DNA of 64,000 bases from NCBI GenBank assembly GCA_009838525.1, contig VXRJ01000022.1, forward strand, positions 1-64,000, read 5' to 3'. Position numbers and translations under genes: made by a program. Source of the stretch: Acidobacteriota bacterium (lineage in GTDB: Bacteria; Acidobacteriota; Vicinamibacteria; Vicinamibacterales; UBA8438). Under the pieces are notes generated by a model. That model saw only the letters and a program-made list of their open reading frames with translations. It searched no databases and was not told where the DNA came from. This document shows positions 47,643-56,296 of the stretch, piece after piece. Position 1 is the stretch's first letter; each line of letters starts with the position of its first letter.

Positions 47643-48778
47643 CGGCGGACGACTTCGGCGTCGACGATTTCCACCCGGTCGACCGGGGTTTCCCCGTCGA
47701 CGGGAACCGCTTCGATAGACGCTACGACATCGAGCCCTTCGGTGACGACGCCGAAGGCGGTGTAGACGCCGTCGAGCTCCGGCGACGTGTCGGTGACGAT
47801 GAAGAAGCTGGTGGATGCGCTCGATGGATCGTCGAGTCTCGCCATGGAGACGACGCCGCGCACGTGCGGCGTATCGTTGAACTCCGGATCGAGGTTCTCG
47901 ATGAAGCGCTGCTGGCGGTCGGTCAGCATTTCGCGGCGCGTCGGGAGATGGCCGCTCTGGATGACGAAGCCGGGGACGATGCGGTGGAAGGCGATGCCGT
48001 CGTAGACGCCGGCGTCGGCGAGGCGAAGGAAGTTGCGGACATGGCTGGGCGCGCGGTCGGGGTAGAGATCGATCGCGATCCGGCCATGCGTCGTGTTGAG
48101 AACGACCCGATAGGCTGCCAGTTCGGCGTCGGTCTCGGTCGTGTACGGCGGCGCCTCCGGCGGCGGCTTGTCGCGGATCGTGGCGGTCCGGACCACGACG
48201 CGCTCGGTGGCGCGTCCCTCCGCGTCGATCGGGGTCTCGGAGATGCGCGTGACGACATCCATGCCGTCGGCGACCTGGCCCCAGACGGTGTATTGCCCAT
48301 TGAGGCCCGGCTGATCCACGACGCAGATCAGGAACTGCGCGCCGCCGCTGTTCGGGTCGCCCGGCGCAACCACGGCGGACACCGTTCCTCGGAGATGAGG
48401 CGCATCGCTCATCTCTCCGTCCACCAGGCCGAGCCCACCGCGGCCGTAGTCGGTCGCTCGATCCGGATCGGCCGTAAGCGGATCGCCTCCCTGAACGATG
48501 CCGTTCGCCACCATCCGGTGGAACGTCGTCCCGTCGTAGGCCCCCTGCTCGACGAGTTGCAGGAGCAGCCCGACATGATTCGGGGCGATATCGGGCCGGA
48601 GGTCGATCGCGATCATCCCGAGAGCCGTGTCAAGGACGAGTTGCTTGCCGGACATCTCCTCGACGGTGAGCGTCGCGACGAACGGCTCCCGCTCGGCCTG
48701 CTGCGCAAGTGCGGGCGGGACTGCCGCGAGGACAATGGCGGCGACCGCGAACCGAGCGGCCAGACAACGGCTGCGCAT
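47639..48778 (-). CDS. Periplasmic double-domain cyclophilin-type peptidyl-prolyl isomerase
   Basis: A 379-residue exported protein with a signal peptide (cleavage near PALAQQ) and two cyclophilin domains (about 42-205 and 220-378). Each keeps core residues: YDGTTFHRMVANGIVQGGDP in the first, YDGIAFHRIVPGFVIQSGHL in the second, plus SGGAQFLI and SASTSFFIV. Tandem secreted cyclophilins are uncommon. The last codons and stop lie at the edge of the MITE-like element, so the natural C-terminus may have been altered. Confidence 0.88.
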   Translation of the reverse strand: MRSRCLAARFAVAAIVLAAVPPALAQQAEREPFVATLTVEEMSGKQLVLDTALGMIAIDLRPDIAPNHVGLLLQLVEQGAYDGTTFHRMVANGIVQGGDPLTADPDRATDYGRGGLGLVDGEMSDAPHLRGTVSAVVAPGDPNSGGAQFLICVVDQPGLNGQYTVWGQVADGMDVVTRISETPIDAEGRATERVVVRTATIRDKPPPEAPPYTTETDAELAAYRVVLNTTHGRIAIDLYPDRAPSHVRNFLRLADAGVYDGIAFHRIVPGFVIQSGHLPTRREMLTDRQQRFIENLDPEFNDTPHVRGVVSMARLDDPSSASTSFFIVTDTSPELDGVYTAFGVVTEGLDVVASIEAVPVDGETPVDRVEIVDAEVVRR

Positions 48779-48803
48779 CGGTTACGGACAGTATCATGCC
48801 CCC

Positions 48804-49406
48804 GTGACCGCACCGGGCGACGATCGCGTGCGCTGCCCGTGGGGCGCGTCCCACCCGCTCTACCTGCCGTACCACGACGAGGAATGGGGCGTCCCGCTCC
48901 ATGACGATCAGAAGATCTTCGAGATGCTCGTCCTTGAGGGCGCGCAGGCGGGATTGAGCTGGCTGACCATCCTGAAGCGGCGGCCGGCCTACCGCCGGGC
49001 GTTCAACCTGTTCGATCCGAGGAAGGTGGCGCGATTCGACGCGCGCAAGGTGGAACGGCTGCTGAACGACGCCGGCATCATCCGGAACCGGCTGAAGATT
49101 GAATCCGCCATCAGGAATGCGCGGGCGTTTCTCGCGGTGCAGGAGGACTTCGGCACTTTCGACGCCTACATCTGGCGTTTCGTCGACGGTCGGCCCAGAC
49201 AGAACCGATGGGGATCGTGGTCGGAGGTACCGGCTCGGACCAAGGAGTCCGACGCGCTGAGCAAGGACCTGAAGTCGCGCGGCTTCTCGTTCGTCGGCTC
49301 CACCATCTGCTACGCGCACATGCAGGCTACCGGCATGGTGAACGATCACCAGGTCGACTGCTTCCGCTACGGCGAGGTGCAGGAACTGGGGCGCCTGACC
49401 GCGTGA
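48804..49406 (+). CDS. tag: DNA-3-methyladenine glycosylase I
   Basis: A 200-residue base-excision enzyme removing 3-methyladenine from alkylated DNA. The N-terminal RCPWGASHPLYLPYHDEEWG and the C-terminal MVNDHQVDCFRY contain the Cys and His zinc ligands; the lesion pocket region includes EMLVLEGAQAGLSW. The GTG start precedes the conserved sequence; no ATG is in frame nearby. It diverges from the cyclophilin gene with only 25 bases between starts. Confidence 0.93.
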   Translation: MTAPGDDRVRCPWGASHPLYLPYHDEEWGVPLHDDQKIFEMLVLEGAQAGLSWLTILKRRPAYRRAFNLFDPRKVARFDARKVERLLNDAGIIRNRLKIESAIRNARAFLAVQEDFGTFDAYIWRFVDGRPRQNRWGSWSEVPARTKESDALSKDLKSRGFSFVGSTICYAHMQATGMVNDHQVDCFRYGEVQELGRLTA

Positions 49407-49483
49407 CGTCGCACCCCGACCGTGAGAGTGCAAATGCTGACTACAATGACCGCCTGACCGGTCGGCACCGAAGGAGAACCACC

Positions 49484-50476
49484 ATGACACGGAAGTGGAC
49501 GACGGCGTCAGCAGTAGCGGCGGCGGCCATTGCGGTGATCATCGCCGCCTGCTCGGGGGCTGACACCCAGGAGGATCGGAACTTCCCGCGCAACGCGGAG
49601 GAGTTCGATGCGCTCTTTCAGGAGGTGTCGAACGCGGGCCGCTGGGGCGCGGACGACGAGCTCGGTACCGCCAACCTGATCACACCGGACAAGGTGCGGG
49701 AGGCGGCGGGGCTGGTCCAGAGCGGCATTACCGTATCGCTTGCGCACAGCCCCATGCCCGACGAGGCGGTCGACAACCCCGACAGCGCTTTCAACCACAC
49801 GATGTCGGAGAGCCTGACGAGCGACACGATCGAGTTCACCTACCACGGCTACGGCGTCAGCCACATCGACTCGCTGTGTCACTTCGCTTACAACGGCCTG
49901 CTCTACAACAACGTCCCGACCTCGGCGAGCTCGGCCGAAGAGGGATGCACGAAGAACGACATCTCCAACTTGCAGCAGGGGATCGTCACGCGCGGCGTCC
50001 TGCTCGACATCCCCCGGCTGAAGGGCGTGCCGTACCTGGAGCCGAGCGAAGCGATCTACGTCGAGGACATCGAGGCGTGGTTGGAGCAGGCCGGCACGAC
50101 GGTCGGATCCGGCGACGTCATCTTCATCCGGACCGGGCGCTGGGCGCGACGCGCGGCGGAAGGGCCGTGGCAACTCTCCGGTAATTCCGCGGGTATCCAT
50201 GCGTCGGTCGTCCGCTGGATCCGCGAGCGGGACGTCTCGTTCGTCGGGAGCGACGCCGCGACCGACGTGCAGCCGTCCCTGGTGGAGGATGTGAACCTGC
50301 CGGTCCATACGCTGTTGATTGCCGCGATGGGGACCGACATCTTCGACAACATGGACCTCGAGGCGCTGGCCGAGACCGCGGCGGCGGAGAACCGTTGGGA
50401 GTTCATGTTGACGGCGGCGCCGATCCCGGTCATCGGCGGGACGGGGTCACCGTTGAATCCGATCGCGATCTTCTAA
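49484..50476 (+). CDS. Cyclase-family lipoprotein (kynurenine formamidase-like fold)
   Basis: A 330-residue putative metal-dependent hydrolase of the cyclase family. A lipoprotein signal ends VIIAACSG. The metal motif HxDxxxH is in YGVSHIDSLCHF, and further marks are GDVIFIRTGRW and DVNLPVHTLLIAAMG. Family members include kynurenine formamidase and isatin hydrolase; being a predicted lipoprotein, this one should act outside the inner membrane. AAGGAG lies seven bases before ATG, and TACAAT (49442-49447) may be its -10. Confidence 0.82.
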   Translation: MTRKWTTASAVAAAAIAVIIAACSGADTQEDRNFPRNAEEFDALFQEVSNAGRWGADDELGTANLITPDKVREAAGLVQSGITVSLAHSPMPDEAVDNPDSAFNHTMSESLTSDTIEFTYHGYGVSHIDSLCHFAYNGLLYNNVPTSASSAEEGCTKNDISNLQQGIVTRGVLLDIPRLKGVPYLEPSEAIYVEDIEAWLEQAGTTVGSGDVIFIRTGRWARRAAEGPWQLSGNSAGIHASVVRWIRERDVSFVGSDAATDVQPSLVEDVNLPVHTLLIAAMGTDIFDNMDLEALAETAAAENRWEFMLTAAPIPVIGGTGSPLNPIAIF

Positions 50477-50542
50477 GTTACATCATCACCGACACGCCTC
50501 CCGGCTCGATGCCGAAGTCGTCCGCCGGTGTTCGTCTCGCGC

Positions 50543-50578
50543 TTGACACGAATATGACTAGTCATTGACGCTAGTCAT
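50543..50578 (+). promoter_or_regulatory. Operator/promoter of the second vapBC copy
   Basis: TTGACA at 50543-50548, the perfect 12-base palindrome ATGACTAGTCAT at 50554-50565 and TGAC-N4-GTCA at 50566-50577 directly before the GTG start. The last two are likely antitoxin binding sites. The region matches the intact module's control region with a few changes that improve the palindrome. Confidence 0.6.
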
Positions 50579-50818
50579 GTGGAGACCATCAACGCATCCG
50601 ATCTCAAGGCACGCTGCCTGGGCATCCTCGATCGCGTCGCGGAAACCGGCGAGCGTGTGGTCATCCTGAAGCGCGGCCGGCCGGTCGCGGAGTTGGGGCC
50701 GGCCAACCGCACCGGCGCCGCGTATCCCCAGATGGCCCTCAAGGGCACCGTTGCCGTGTTGGGCGATATCGTCGGACCGGCTGTCCCCGAAGAACATTGG
50801 GAGAGCCTTCGACGGTGA
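50579..50818 (+). CDS. vapB: Antitoxin, Phd/YefM-type (second copy)
   Basis: A 79-residue near-duplicate of the antitoxin at 47190, in the opposite orientation; differences are Leu for Phe at residue 8, Lys for Glu and Ala for Thr further on. The frame and control region are intact, so it should still be made. Its own toxin gene is truncated; it may now act as a solitary antidote for the toxin at 46.8 kb. Confidence 0.88.
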   Translation: METINASDLKARCLGILDRVAETGERVVILKRGRPVAELGPANRTGAAYPQMALKGTVAVLGDIVGPAVPEEHWESLRR

Positions 50819-50992
50819 TCGCGTTGCTCGATACACACGTCCTGATCTGGTGGCTCACAGATAGCGCACGACTCTCGCCGGCACAGCGGAACGCGGTTGC
50901 ATCCGCCAGCCCGTCGTCGCCGCTGCTCGTGTCCGGCATCTCGCTTTGGGAAGTGGCGACGCTCCACAGCCTGGGGCGTGTCCGGCTGGCGG
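50815..50992 (+). pseudogene. vapC: Truncated VapC-type toxin
   Basis: About the first 59 codons of the PIN toxin, from the GTG overlapping the antitoxin stop to CGTGTCCGGCTGGCGG, match the intact copy closely (for example LLDTHVLIWWLTDSARLSP). At about 50992 the match stops abruptly and the sequence becomes the reverse strand of the adjacent TOPRIM-like gene. The second half with its two catalytic Asp regions is lost, so the product should be inactive. Confidence 0.85.
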
Positions 50993-51416
50993 GCCACACT
51001 CGTCGCAGCTCCAGGAGCGATTCCCTTGCAGTCGGCCTTCGTTGCTCGCAACCCGGATGCAGCCGGAGGAGCAACCCCTCCAGATTCGGTTCCTGAAAGA
51101 CGACTTCCAGCCGCCACTTGGCCGCCGTGATACGTGCGTCGCGACCGTTCTTCCGGTCTCGATCAAGGCGGTCCCGATCCAGCAGCACGACCTGCCCAGT
51201 GAAAAACCGCCTGCCGGGATGTCTGGCGATCCGACGACCGGCCTCTTCGACGACTGAGACGGTGTCGCCACCAGTCGCAGGCTTGACGTCTAGGTGCAAG
51301 TGAAGACCCGCGTCCTCACAGCAACGTTGGAGAAGCTGAGCGAAAGCGCGATCACTCTTGCCCTCGACACCGACGAAGATCACCTGGCGGGGTTCGACGA
51401 CGCGCCGACGCCGCAT
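50993..51416 (-). pseudogene. TOPRIM-like nuclease gene truncated at its 3' end
   Basis: About 141 codons remain. The N-terminus carries a TOPRIM-type motif VIFVGVEGKSDRAFAQLL, then QVVLLDRDRLD (DxD) and a conserved FQEPNLEGLLLRLHPG. At 50993 the native sequence ends and the frame runs on as antisense of the vapC copy to 50739, so any product would have about 84 foreign residues. It starts six bases after the AAA ATPase stop. By analogy with RloB-type pairs it was the nuclease partner of that ATPase; the missing tail may inactivate it. Confidence 0.72.
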
Positions 51417-51422
51417 CCTGTC

Positions 51423-52664
51423 TCAACCGACTTTCGGAATGCCGCCGAGAACGCCGGCGCGGTACTTGGGGTAGAGCCGAGTATCGCGCCGAAGGCCTCG
51501 GACGTCCTGAGCGCCGTGTACCTTGGTTTCGCCTCGTCGTGTCTTCTCCACGACAAAGAGCTCTTCCTTCTCCATGTCGTCCAGCAACCCCACATTGTGT
51601 GAGGTGACAAGGAGTTGCGCATTGCGCGGATTGGTCTCTCGAGACCTGAACCACCCCAGCATGTCGCCGACGATGTCGACGTGAAGGTCGGCATCGATCT
51701 CGTCCAGGGCGGCAGGAAGGCCCTTCTCAAGGGCGACATAGAGCTGAGGCAAGAGATGAAAGAGCCGCTGGGTACCCCCGGATTGCACCATGAGGGGCAG
51801 AGCGGCGACCGGTTCGCGATGGTTGAACCAGACTGTCAGCCAGTCCTCCGGATCCGTGACGGTTCGCTCCCGAACCTCGACGCCCTGAATCCCGAGGTCG
51901 CTGGACTCCAGATGCTTGGACGCCCATGCACGTAGTTCGGAGTTGCTCGCGAGAATGTCGACCACGTTCTTGGTGGGTAGTGCCAGCGTCTTGACAATGG
52001 AGACGTTGGAGACCACCGCAAGACTCTGCAGCCAGTCGGCAATCCGCGTTGCGAGGGGGACCTTGAGCATCGCGAGGGTGCCGATGACTGGTGCGTCGTC
52101 CCGGATCGCGCCGATCCGGCCAGCCCTGGAGTCGAACCCGAGAGCGCCGGAAATCTCTCTGGAAACGCGGACCGGCGCCTCTGCACTCTCACGTTCGAAG
52201 AGGCGGCGTGACCGCCCCCGGGGGAAGTGAGACAGAGCCTCGTAACTGAAAACGGGACTATTCTGGTCGCGGCGGTCCCGCCGCAGAGCCAGCTCGTAGC
52301 GAAAGAGCTGCGGAGTTTCGTCCAAGGCCAACCAATCTGCTTCGACGTCCAGACAGAAGCGCGTGGCATCTCCGATTGTCGACTCCGAGGCGAAGGGCAC
52401 TACCGCGTCGATGAAGGCGTTAGCATCGTCGGACCGCGAGGGTAGAGAAGCGACGTTCGCCATCGTGGTCAACGCCCGCAGCAGCGTCGTCTTCCCAGAC
52501 CCGTTGGGCCCCATCAAGACTGCGATGGTCGGGAGGCGGATGTCGGGCTTCACCCGGCTGGGACGAAAGCGCGGAAGGTCAGGAGCGGTGCCGGGAATGC
52601 GCAGATCGAGGACTACTTCGTCGCGTATGGATCGGTAGTTCGATACGGCGAATCGGTGAATCAC
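51423..52664 (-). CDS. AAA family ATPase, partner of the TOPRIM-like protein
   Basis: A 413-residue ABC/SMC-type ATPase, start FAVSNYRSIRDEVVLDLRI, Walker A MGPNGSGKTTLLRAL near residue 52, signature-like LMVQSGGTQRLFHLLP, Walker B LPAALDEIDADLH and switch TSHNVGLL. The end has ELFVVEKTRRGETKVH. Overall layout is the same as the ATPase at 12427, but sequence similarity is low. Its upstream region (52665-52727) is AT-rich, unlike the surroundings, a sign of transfer. It probably belongs to an OLD/RloAB-like antiphage pair, now damaged. Confidence 0.8.
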   Translation of the reverse strand: MIHRFAVSNYRSIRDEVVLDLRIPGTAPDLPRFRPSRVKPDIRLPTIAVLMGPNGSGKTTLLRALTTMANVASLPSRSDDANAFIDAVVPFASESTIGDATRFCLDVEADWLALDETPQLFRYELALRRDRRDQNSPVFSYEALSHFPRGRSRRLFERESAEAPVRVSREISGALGFDSRAGRIGAIRDDAPVIGTLAMLKVPLATRIADWLQSLAVVSNVSIVKTLALPTKNVVDILASNSELRAWASKHLESSDLGIQGVEVRERTVTDPEDWLTVWFNHREPVAALPLMVQSGGTQRLFHLLPQLYVALEKGLPAALDEIDADLHVDIVGDMLGWFRSRETNPRNAQLLVTSHNVGLLDDMEKEELFVVEKTRRGETKVHGAQDVRGLRRDTRLYPKYRAGVLGGIPKVG

Positions 52665-52727
52665 ATTGCGATTATAACGTTTTTTCGTCTAGATTACCCT
52701 GTAGGCACTTGAAAAAGGCTCTTCGGT

Positions 52728-53645
52728 CTACCCTGGCAACGTATCTTGGTGGCCGGTCGCCTCGTGGAACCGCTGGAGGACAATGGCAACCGCGGTCGCA
52801 ACGTTGAGTGAATCCACCGCAGGATCGAGCGGGATCCGGACCGTCGCATCGCACCGTTCGAGAACGGCCTGACTGACACCGTCGCCTTCGTTGCCTGCTA
52901 TCAGAACGAGCGGGCCGCCGGACGACGACCGGGTAACGGACCCCAGGTCGGCCGCGCCCGGCGCCGGAGTGAGAGCAATCAGGCGGGCGCGGTCGTCACG
53001 CAGCCGCTCCAGCGGCCCAGGCCAGTCGTCCGTTGCAGCAACCTGGAACGGCAGCGAGAGCGTGGTCGCCATCGACGTGCGTATCGCCTTCCGGTAGAGC
53101 GGATCGGCGCACCGGGGCGACAGCAGGACCCCCGCGGCGCCGAAGGCCGCCGCGTTGCGGAAGATGGCTCCGACGTTGTCGGGGTCCGCAACCGCGTCGA
53201 GAGTCACGACCGGAGCCCCCGCGCGGGGCGGCGGCAGGCCGCCCGGCGTCGAACCGTCTGGGGGCCGTTCCCCGAGGGCGAGACATCCGCGGTGGAACCG
53301 GAATCCGGTGATGCGCCGAAGCTCCGCCGACCCGGTGACGTAGAGGTCAGGCGCCGGCGCGCTAACGACGGACGGCGCAGCGGCATCGGACGGCGCAGCG
53401 GCATCGGAAGGCGCGCCAGCAAGGGACGACTCGACGGACGCGTCGATGGCTGGCTTCAGCCGGGCAAGCGCGCTCTCGGTAACCAGCAGCGCGCGCGTTC
53501 GGAAGCGGGAGGCGAGCAGGCGCTCGACGGCGAGCGAGCCCTCGGCAACGAACAGCCCTCGCTCGCGCATGAGGGCCGGGTCGGAGACGACGCGGAAGTC
53601 GCCGATGCGCGGATCGTCGATCGCGTCAATGGTGACGGGGTTCAC
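52728..53645 (-). CDS. SpoU/TrmH-family RNA 2'-O-methyltransferase
   Basis: A 305-residue SPOUT methyltransferase. The N-terminal substrate-binding domain is followed by an Ala/Pro/Ser-rich insert with repeated PSDAAA units (about 79-94). Motif 1 is DAVADPDNVGAIFRNAAAFG, motif 2 LIAGNEGDGV and motif 3 IPLDPAVDSLNVATAVAI, together forming the trefoil-knot SAM site. The RNA target (tRNA or 23S rRNA) cannot be read. The GTG start overlaps the stop of the GNAT gene (GTGA). Confidence 0.9.
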   Translation of the reverse strand: MNPVTIDAIDDPRIGDFRVVSDPALMRERGLFVAEGSLAVERLLASRFRTRALLVTESALARLKPAIDASVESSLAGAPSDAAAPSDAAAPSVVSAPAPDLYVTGSAELRRITGFRFHRGCLALGERPPDGSTPGGLPPPRAGAPVVTLDAVADPDNVGAIFRNAAAFGAAGVLLSPRCADPLYRKAIRTSMATTLSLPFQVAATDDWPGPLERLRDDRARLIALTPAPGAADLGSVTRSSSGGPLVLIAGNEGDGVSQAVLERCDATVRIPLDPAVDSLNVATAVAIVLQRFHEATGHQDTLPG

Positions 53646-54235
53646 ACCGATCGGACAACGGACCGCTGGCTGCGGTGGCCGTCGAGCACTTCGAGACCGA
53701 GCTGCTTGCTCAGGTACACCTTCGATTCGCGGTTGTCCGCCTCGTTCGGCTCGAACTTGATCACGTTGAACTGCAGGTGGTCGAGCGTGCCGCGCATGCC
53801 GTAGAGGCGGTTCTTGGTCTTGACGACGATCTCGGCGAAGCCGTTGTCGTGCGCCCAGGCCTCCTGCTCCTCCGTCAGCGCCCGAAAGAACCCGCGGCCG
53901 CGCCAGTCGCGCCGCGTGCCCCCGATCCAGCTATAGAGGACCTTGCGCCCGTCGAAGTCGATGTACGACCGGAGCCGCGCTACGAGATCCGCCAGTTTCG
54001 GTATGGTCTCCTCGGTCCGGAGTTCGTGCGACACCTTGTAGGAAACCGGGACGACGGTGGACGGGTCGTCCGGAAGGGGCGCCTCCGCCATCAGGATCTG
54101 GTGGTCACGGTCCCCCAGCCGGGCAATTACCTCGTCGGCGCTCTTGCGGCGCCGGAACTCGCCGAAGTACTCCTCGATGTATTCGATTTCAAGAGCGCCC
54201 TGCTGCAGGCCGTACTGCCGGATCTGATACTCCAT
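53642..54235 (-). CDS. GNAT-family N-acetyltransferase
   Basis: A 197-residue GNAT fold. The acetyl-CoA-binding motif is GGTRRDWRGRGFFRALTEEQ (R/Q-x-x-G-x-G/A type), preceded by the strand KVLYSWIG. The end contains KTKNRLYGMRGTLDHLQFNV. The N-terminus lies in helices with many Tyr and Glu. The substrate is unknown. It is translationally coupled with the RNA methyltransferase downstream, so a role in RNA or ribosomal protein modification is conceivable. Confidence 0.82.
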   Translation of the reverse strand: MEYQIRQYGLQQGALEIEYIEEYFGEFRRRKSADEVIARLGDRDHQILMAEAPLPDDPSTVVPVSYKVSHELRTEETIPKLADLVARLRSYIDFDGRKVLYSWIGGTRRDWRGRGFFRALTEEQEAWAHDNGFAEIVVKTKNRLYGMRGTLDHLQFNVIKFEPNEADNRESKVYLSKQLGLEVLDGHRSQRSVVRSV

Positions 54236-54283
54236 GGAGGTGCGCGGGGAGTCCGTATCTGCTGACTCCTGGCTCGATGATAC

Positions 54284-56290
54284 CTACAACGTTGCGGGAG
54301 GATCCGCGCGAAACAACGCGGCGGCGCGTTCCAGGGCTTCCGGGTCGCCTACGATGACGGCCGTATCTCCCGGCTGATACCGGAACGCGTCGTCCCGGCG
54401 GTAGATCGGCACGCCGCCCCGCACGACGGCAATCTGGATGGCGCCGGTCTGCCGCCGAAGGTCCAGCGTTCGGGCGTTCTCGCCCTCCGCCTTCGATCCC
54501 ACTTCCACTTCCACCAGCTCGAGCGCGTCGTGGATGCCGAGATGCTGCAGCGCATCAAGGGCCATGTCCGGGGCCGCCGTGCCCCGCAGCAGCCCGTAGT
54601 GCTCGTCGCGCACCGCGCTCAGCTCATGCGCGATGCGGCGCGGCGGGATCTCGTAGCTCCTGAGGGCACGGGCGAACAGTTCGAGCGACGCCTCGAACTC
54701 CTCCACCACCACCTCGTTCGCGCCGAGCCGCATCAGGTCTTCTATAGCTCGAACGTAACGGGTTCGCACGACAATCGTCGCCCCGGGCGCCAACTCGCGC
54801 GCGGCCGCTACGCCGCGGCGTTCTTCTACCGGCGAGGAGATGGCGTAGACCACGAGGCGCGCCCGCTCGCATCCCACTTCCTCGAGCATGCTCGGATGCG
54901 CACCGTCGCCGTAGACGGCCAGCAGTCCGTCGTCGGCCGCCTGCCGAACCAGCGCACCGTTCTGATCGATCACCACGCACCGGATCCCGGCCGCCTGCAG
55001 CATGCGGGCCAGGTAACGGCCGGCGACACCGTAGCCCACCACCACCGCGTGGTCGCGCAGTGCGCTCAGCTCGTCACCTCCGCGGGCTTCGGCATCCGCT
55101 TCGCGTCCAAGGTGGAGAGTGCCCCGCACCATCTGGCCAATCGCTTCCGACACGCGGTATGCCGACCCGATCAGGAACGGCGTCGCCATCATGGAGAGCG
55201 CCGCGGCGGTGAGGAACAACTGGTAGTCGTCGCCGGCGAATAGCCCCAGGTCCAGGCCGACCGCCGCCAGGACGAACGAGAACTCCCCCACCTGCGCCAG
55301 GCTGATTCCGCTGCGCAAGCCCGTCTCGAGGCGCACCCCGCGCAGGACGACGGCGCCCGTCGCAATTACCCCTTTCACGATCATCAACACGAGCGTCATG
55401 CCAAAGACGGCGACCGGCGCGTCCATCACGACGCCGAGGTCGAGCAGCATGCCGATCGACGTGAAGAAGACGCCGCTGAACAGCGAGCGGAACGGAATGA
55501 CGTCGGAGAGCGCCTGCAGACCGTACTCCGATTCCGAAATGACGAGACCCGCGATGAACGCTCCTATTGCGAGCGAGAATCCCGCTTCCGCGGCGACCAG
55601 CGCCGTGCCGAGAGCGACGAAGCCGACACAGAGCGTGAACAGCTCGCGGTTGCGCAGCAGGACGATGCGATCGAGCGTCGCGCGTACTATCGCGCGGCCG
55701 CCGAAGATGAGCACGGTCATGGCGGCAAGACCCACCAGGACGTCCATCATCGCCGCGCCGCTGTCCGCCGACGCGCCAGCCGCGAGAGGCAGCAGCAGCA
55801 TGATCGGGACGATGCACAGATCCTGGAAGAGGAGGATGGAGATCACTTCGCGGCCGTGGGCTGTATCCAGTTCGCCCCGGTCGGCATACGTCTTGGTTAC
55901 GACGGCCGTAGAGGACATCGCGGCCAGCGTGCCGTAGAAGACGGCGCGCCCCGGCGGGAGACCCGCCGCCAGACCGACGCCGAGCGCCAGGGCGACGGTT
56001 CCGGACACCTGCAGGCCGCCGGCGACGACTACGGAGCGTCCCCACCGAAGGACGTCGGAGAGCGACAGCTCCAGGCCGATTGCAAAGAGCAGCAGGACGA
56101 CGCCGATCTCCGACAGTGCCGACACCTCGTCCGGATCCGGAATCAGCGCAAACCCGGACGGGCCGATCAGCAAGCCGACCGCCAGGAAGCCGACCAGGGG
56201 CGGCAGGCGCAGGCGCTGCGCCAGCGCGACGACCGGGATGGAGAGCCCGGCGATGATCGCCAGGTCACGGAGGATGCCGAGGTCGTGCAC
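54284..56290 (-). CDS. KefB/CPA2-family cation:proton antiporter with TrkA domains
   Basis: A 668-residue protein: about twelve membrane helices of the CPA2 type (1-390; FAIGLELSLSDVLRWG, GTLAAMSSTAVVTKTYADRG, QDLCIVPIMLL), a TrkA-N Rossmann domain with HAVVVGYGVAGRYLARML (about 412-530), and a TrkA-C domain at the end. It should exchange K+ or Na+ for H+ under nucleotide control. The GTG start lies six bases after the metH stop. K+ efflux in response to electrophiles is known for KefB, but the glutathione-gating residues cannot be judged here. Confidence 0.88.
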   Translation of the reverse strand: MHDLGILRDLAIIAGLSIPVVALAQRLRLPPLVGFLAVGLLIGPSGFALIPDPDEVSALSEIGVVLLLFAIGLELSLSDVLRWGRSVVVAGGLQVSGTVALALGVGLAAGLPPGRAVFYGTLAAMSSTAVVTKTYADRGELDTAHGREVISILLFQDLCIVPIMLLLPLAAGASADSGAAMMDVLVGLAAMTVLIFGGRAIVRATLDRIVLLRNRELFTLCVGFVALGTALVAAEAGFSLAIGAFIAGLVISESEYGLQALSDVIPFRSLFSGVFFTSIGMLLDLGVVMDAPVAVFGMTLVLMIVKGVIATGAVVLRGVRLETGLRSGISLAQVGEFSFVLAAVGLDLGLFAGDDYQLFLTAAALSMMATPFLIGSAYRVSEAIGQMVRGTLHLGREADAEARGGDELSALRDHAVVVGYGVAGRYLARMLQAAGIRCVVIDQNGALVRQAADDGLLAVYGDGAHPSMLEEVGCERARLVVYAISSPVEERRGVAAARELAPGATIVVRTRYVRAIEDLMRLGANEVVVEEFEASLELFARALRSYEIPPRRIAHELSAVRDEHYGLLRGTAAPDMALDALQHLGIHDALELVEVEVGSKAEGENARTLDLRRQTGAIQIAVVRGGVPIYRRDDAFRYQPGDTAVIVGDPEALERAAALFRADPPATL

Positions 56291-56296
56291 CGTCCG

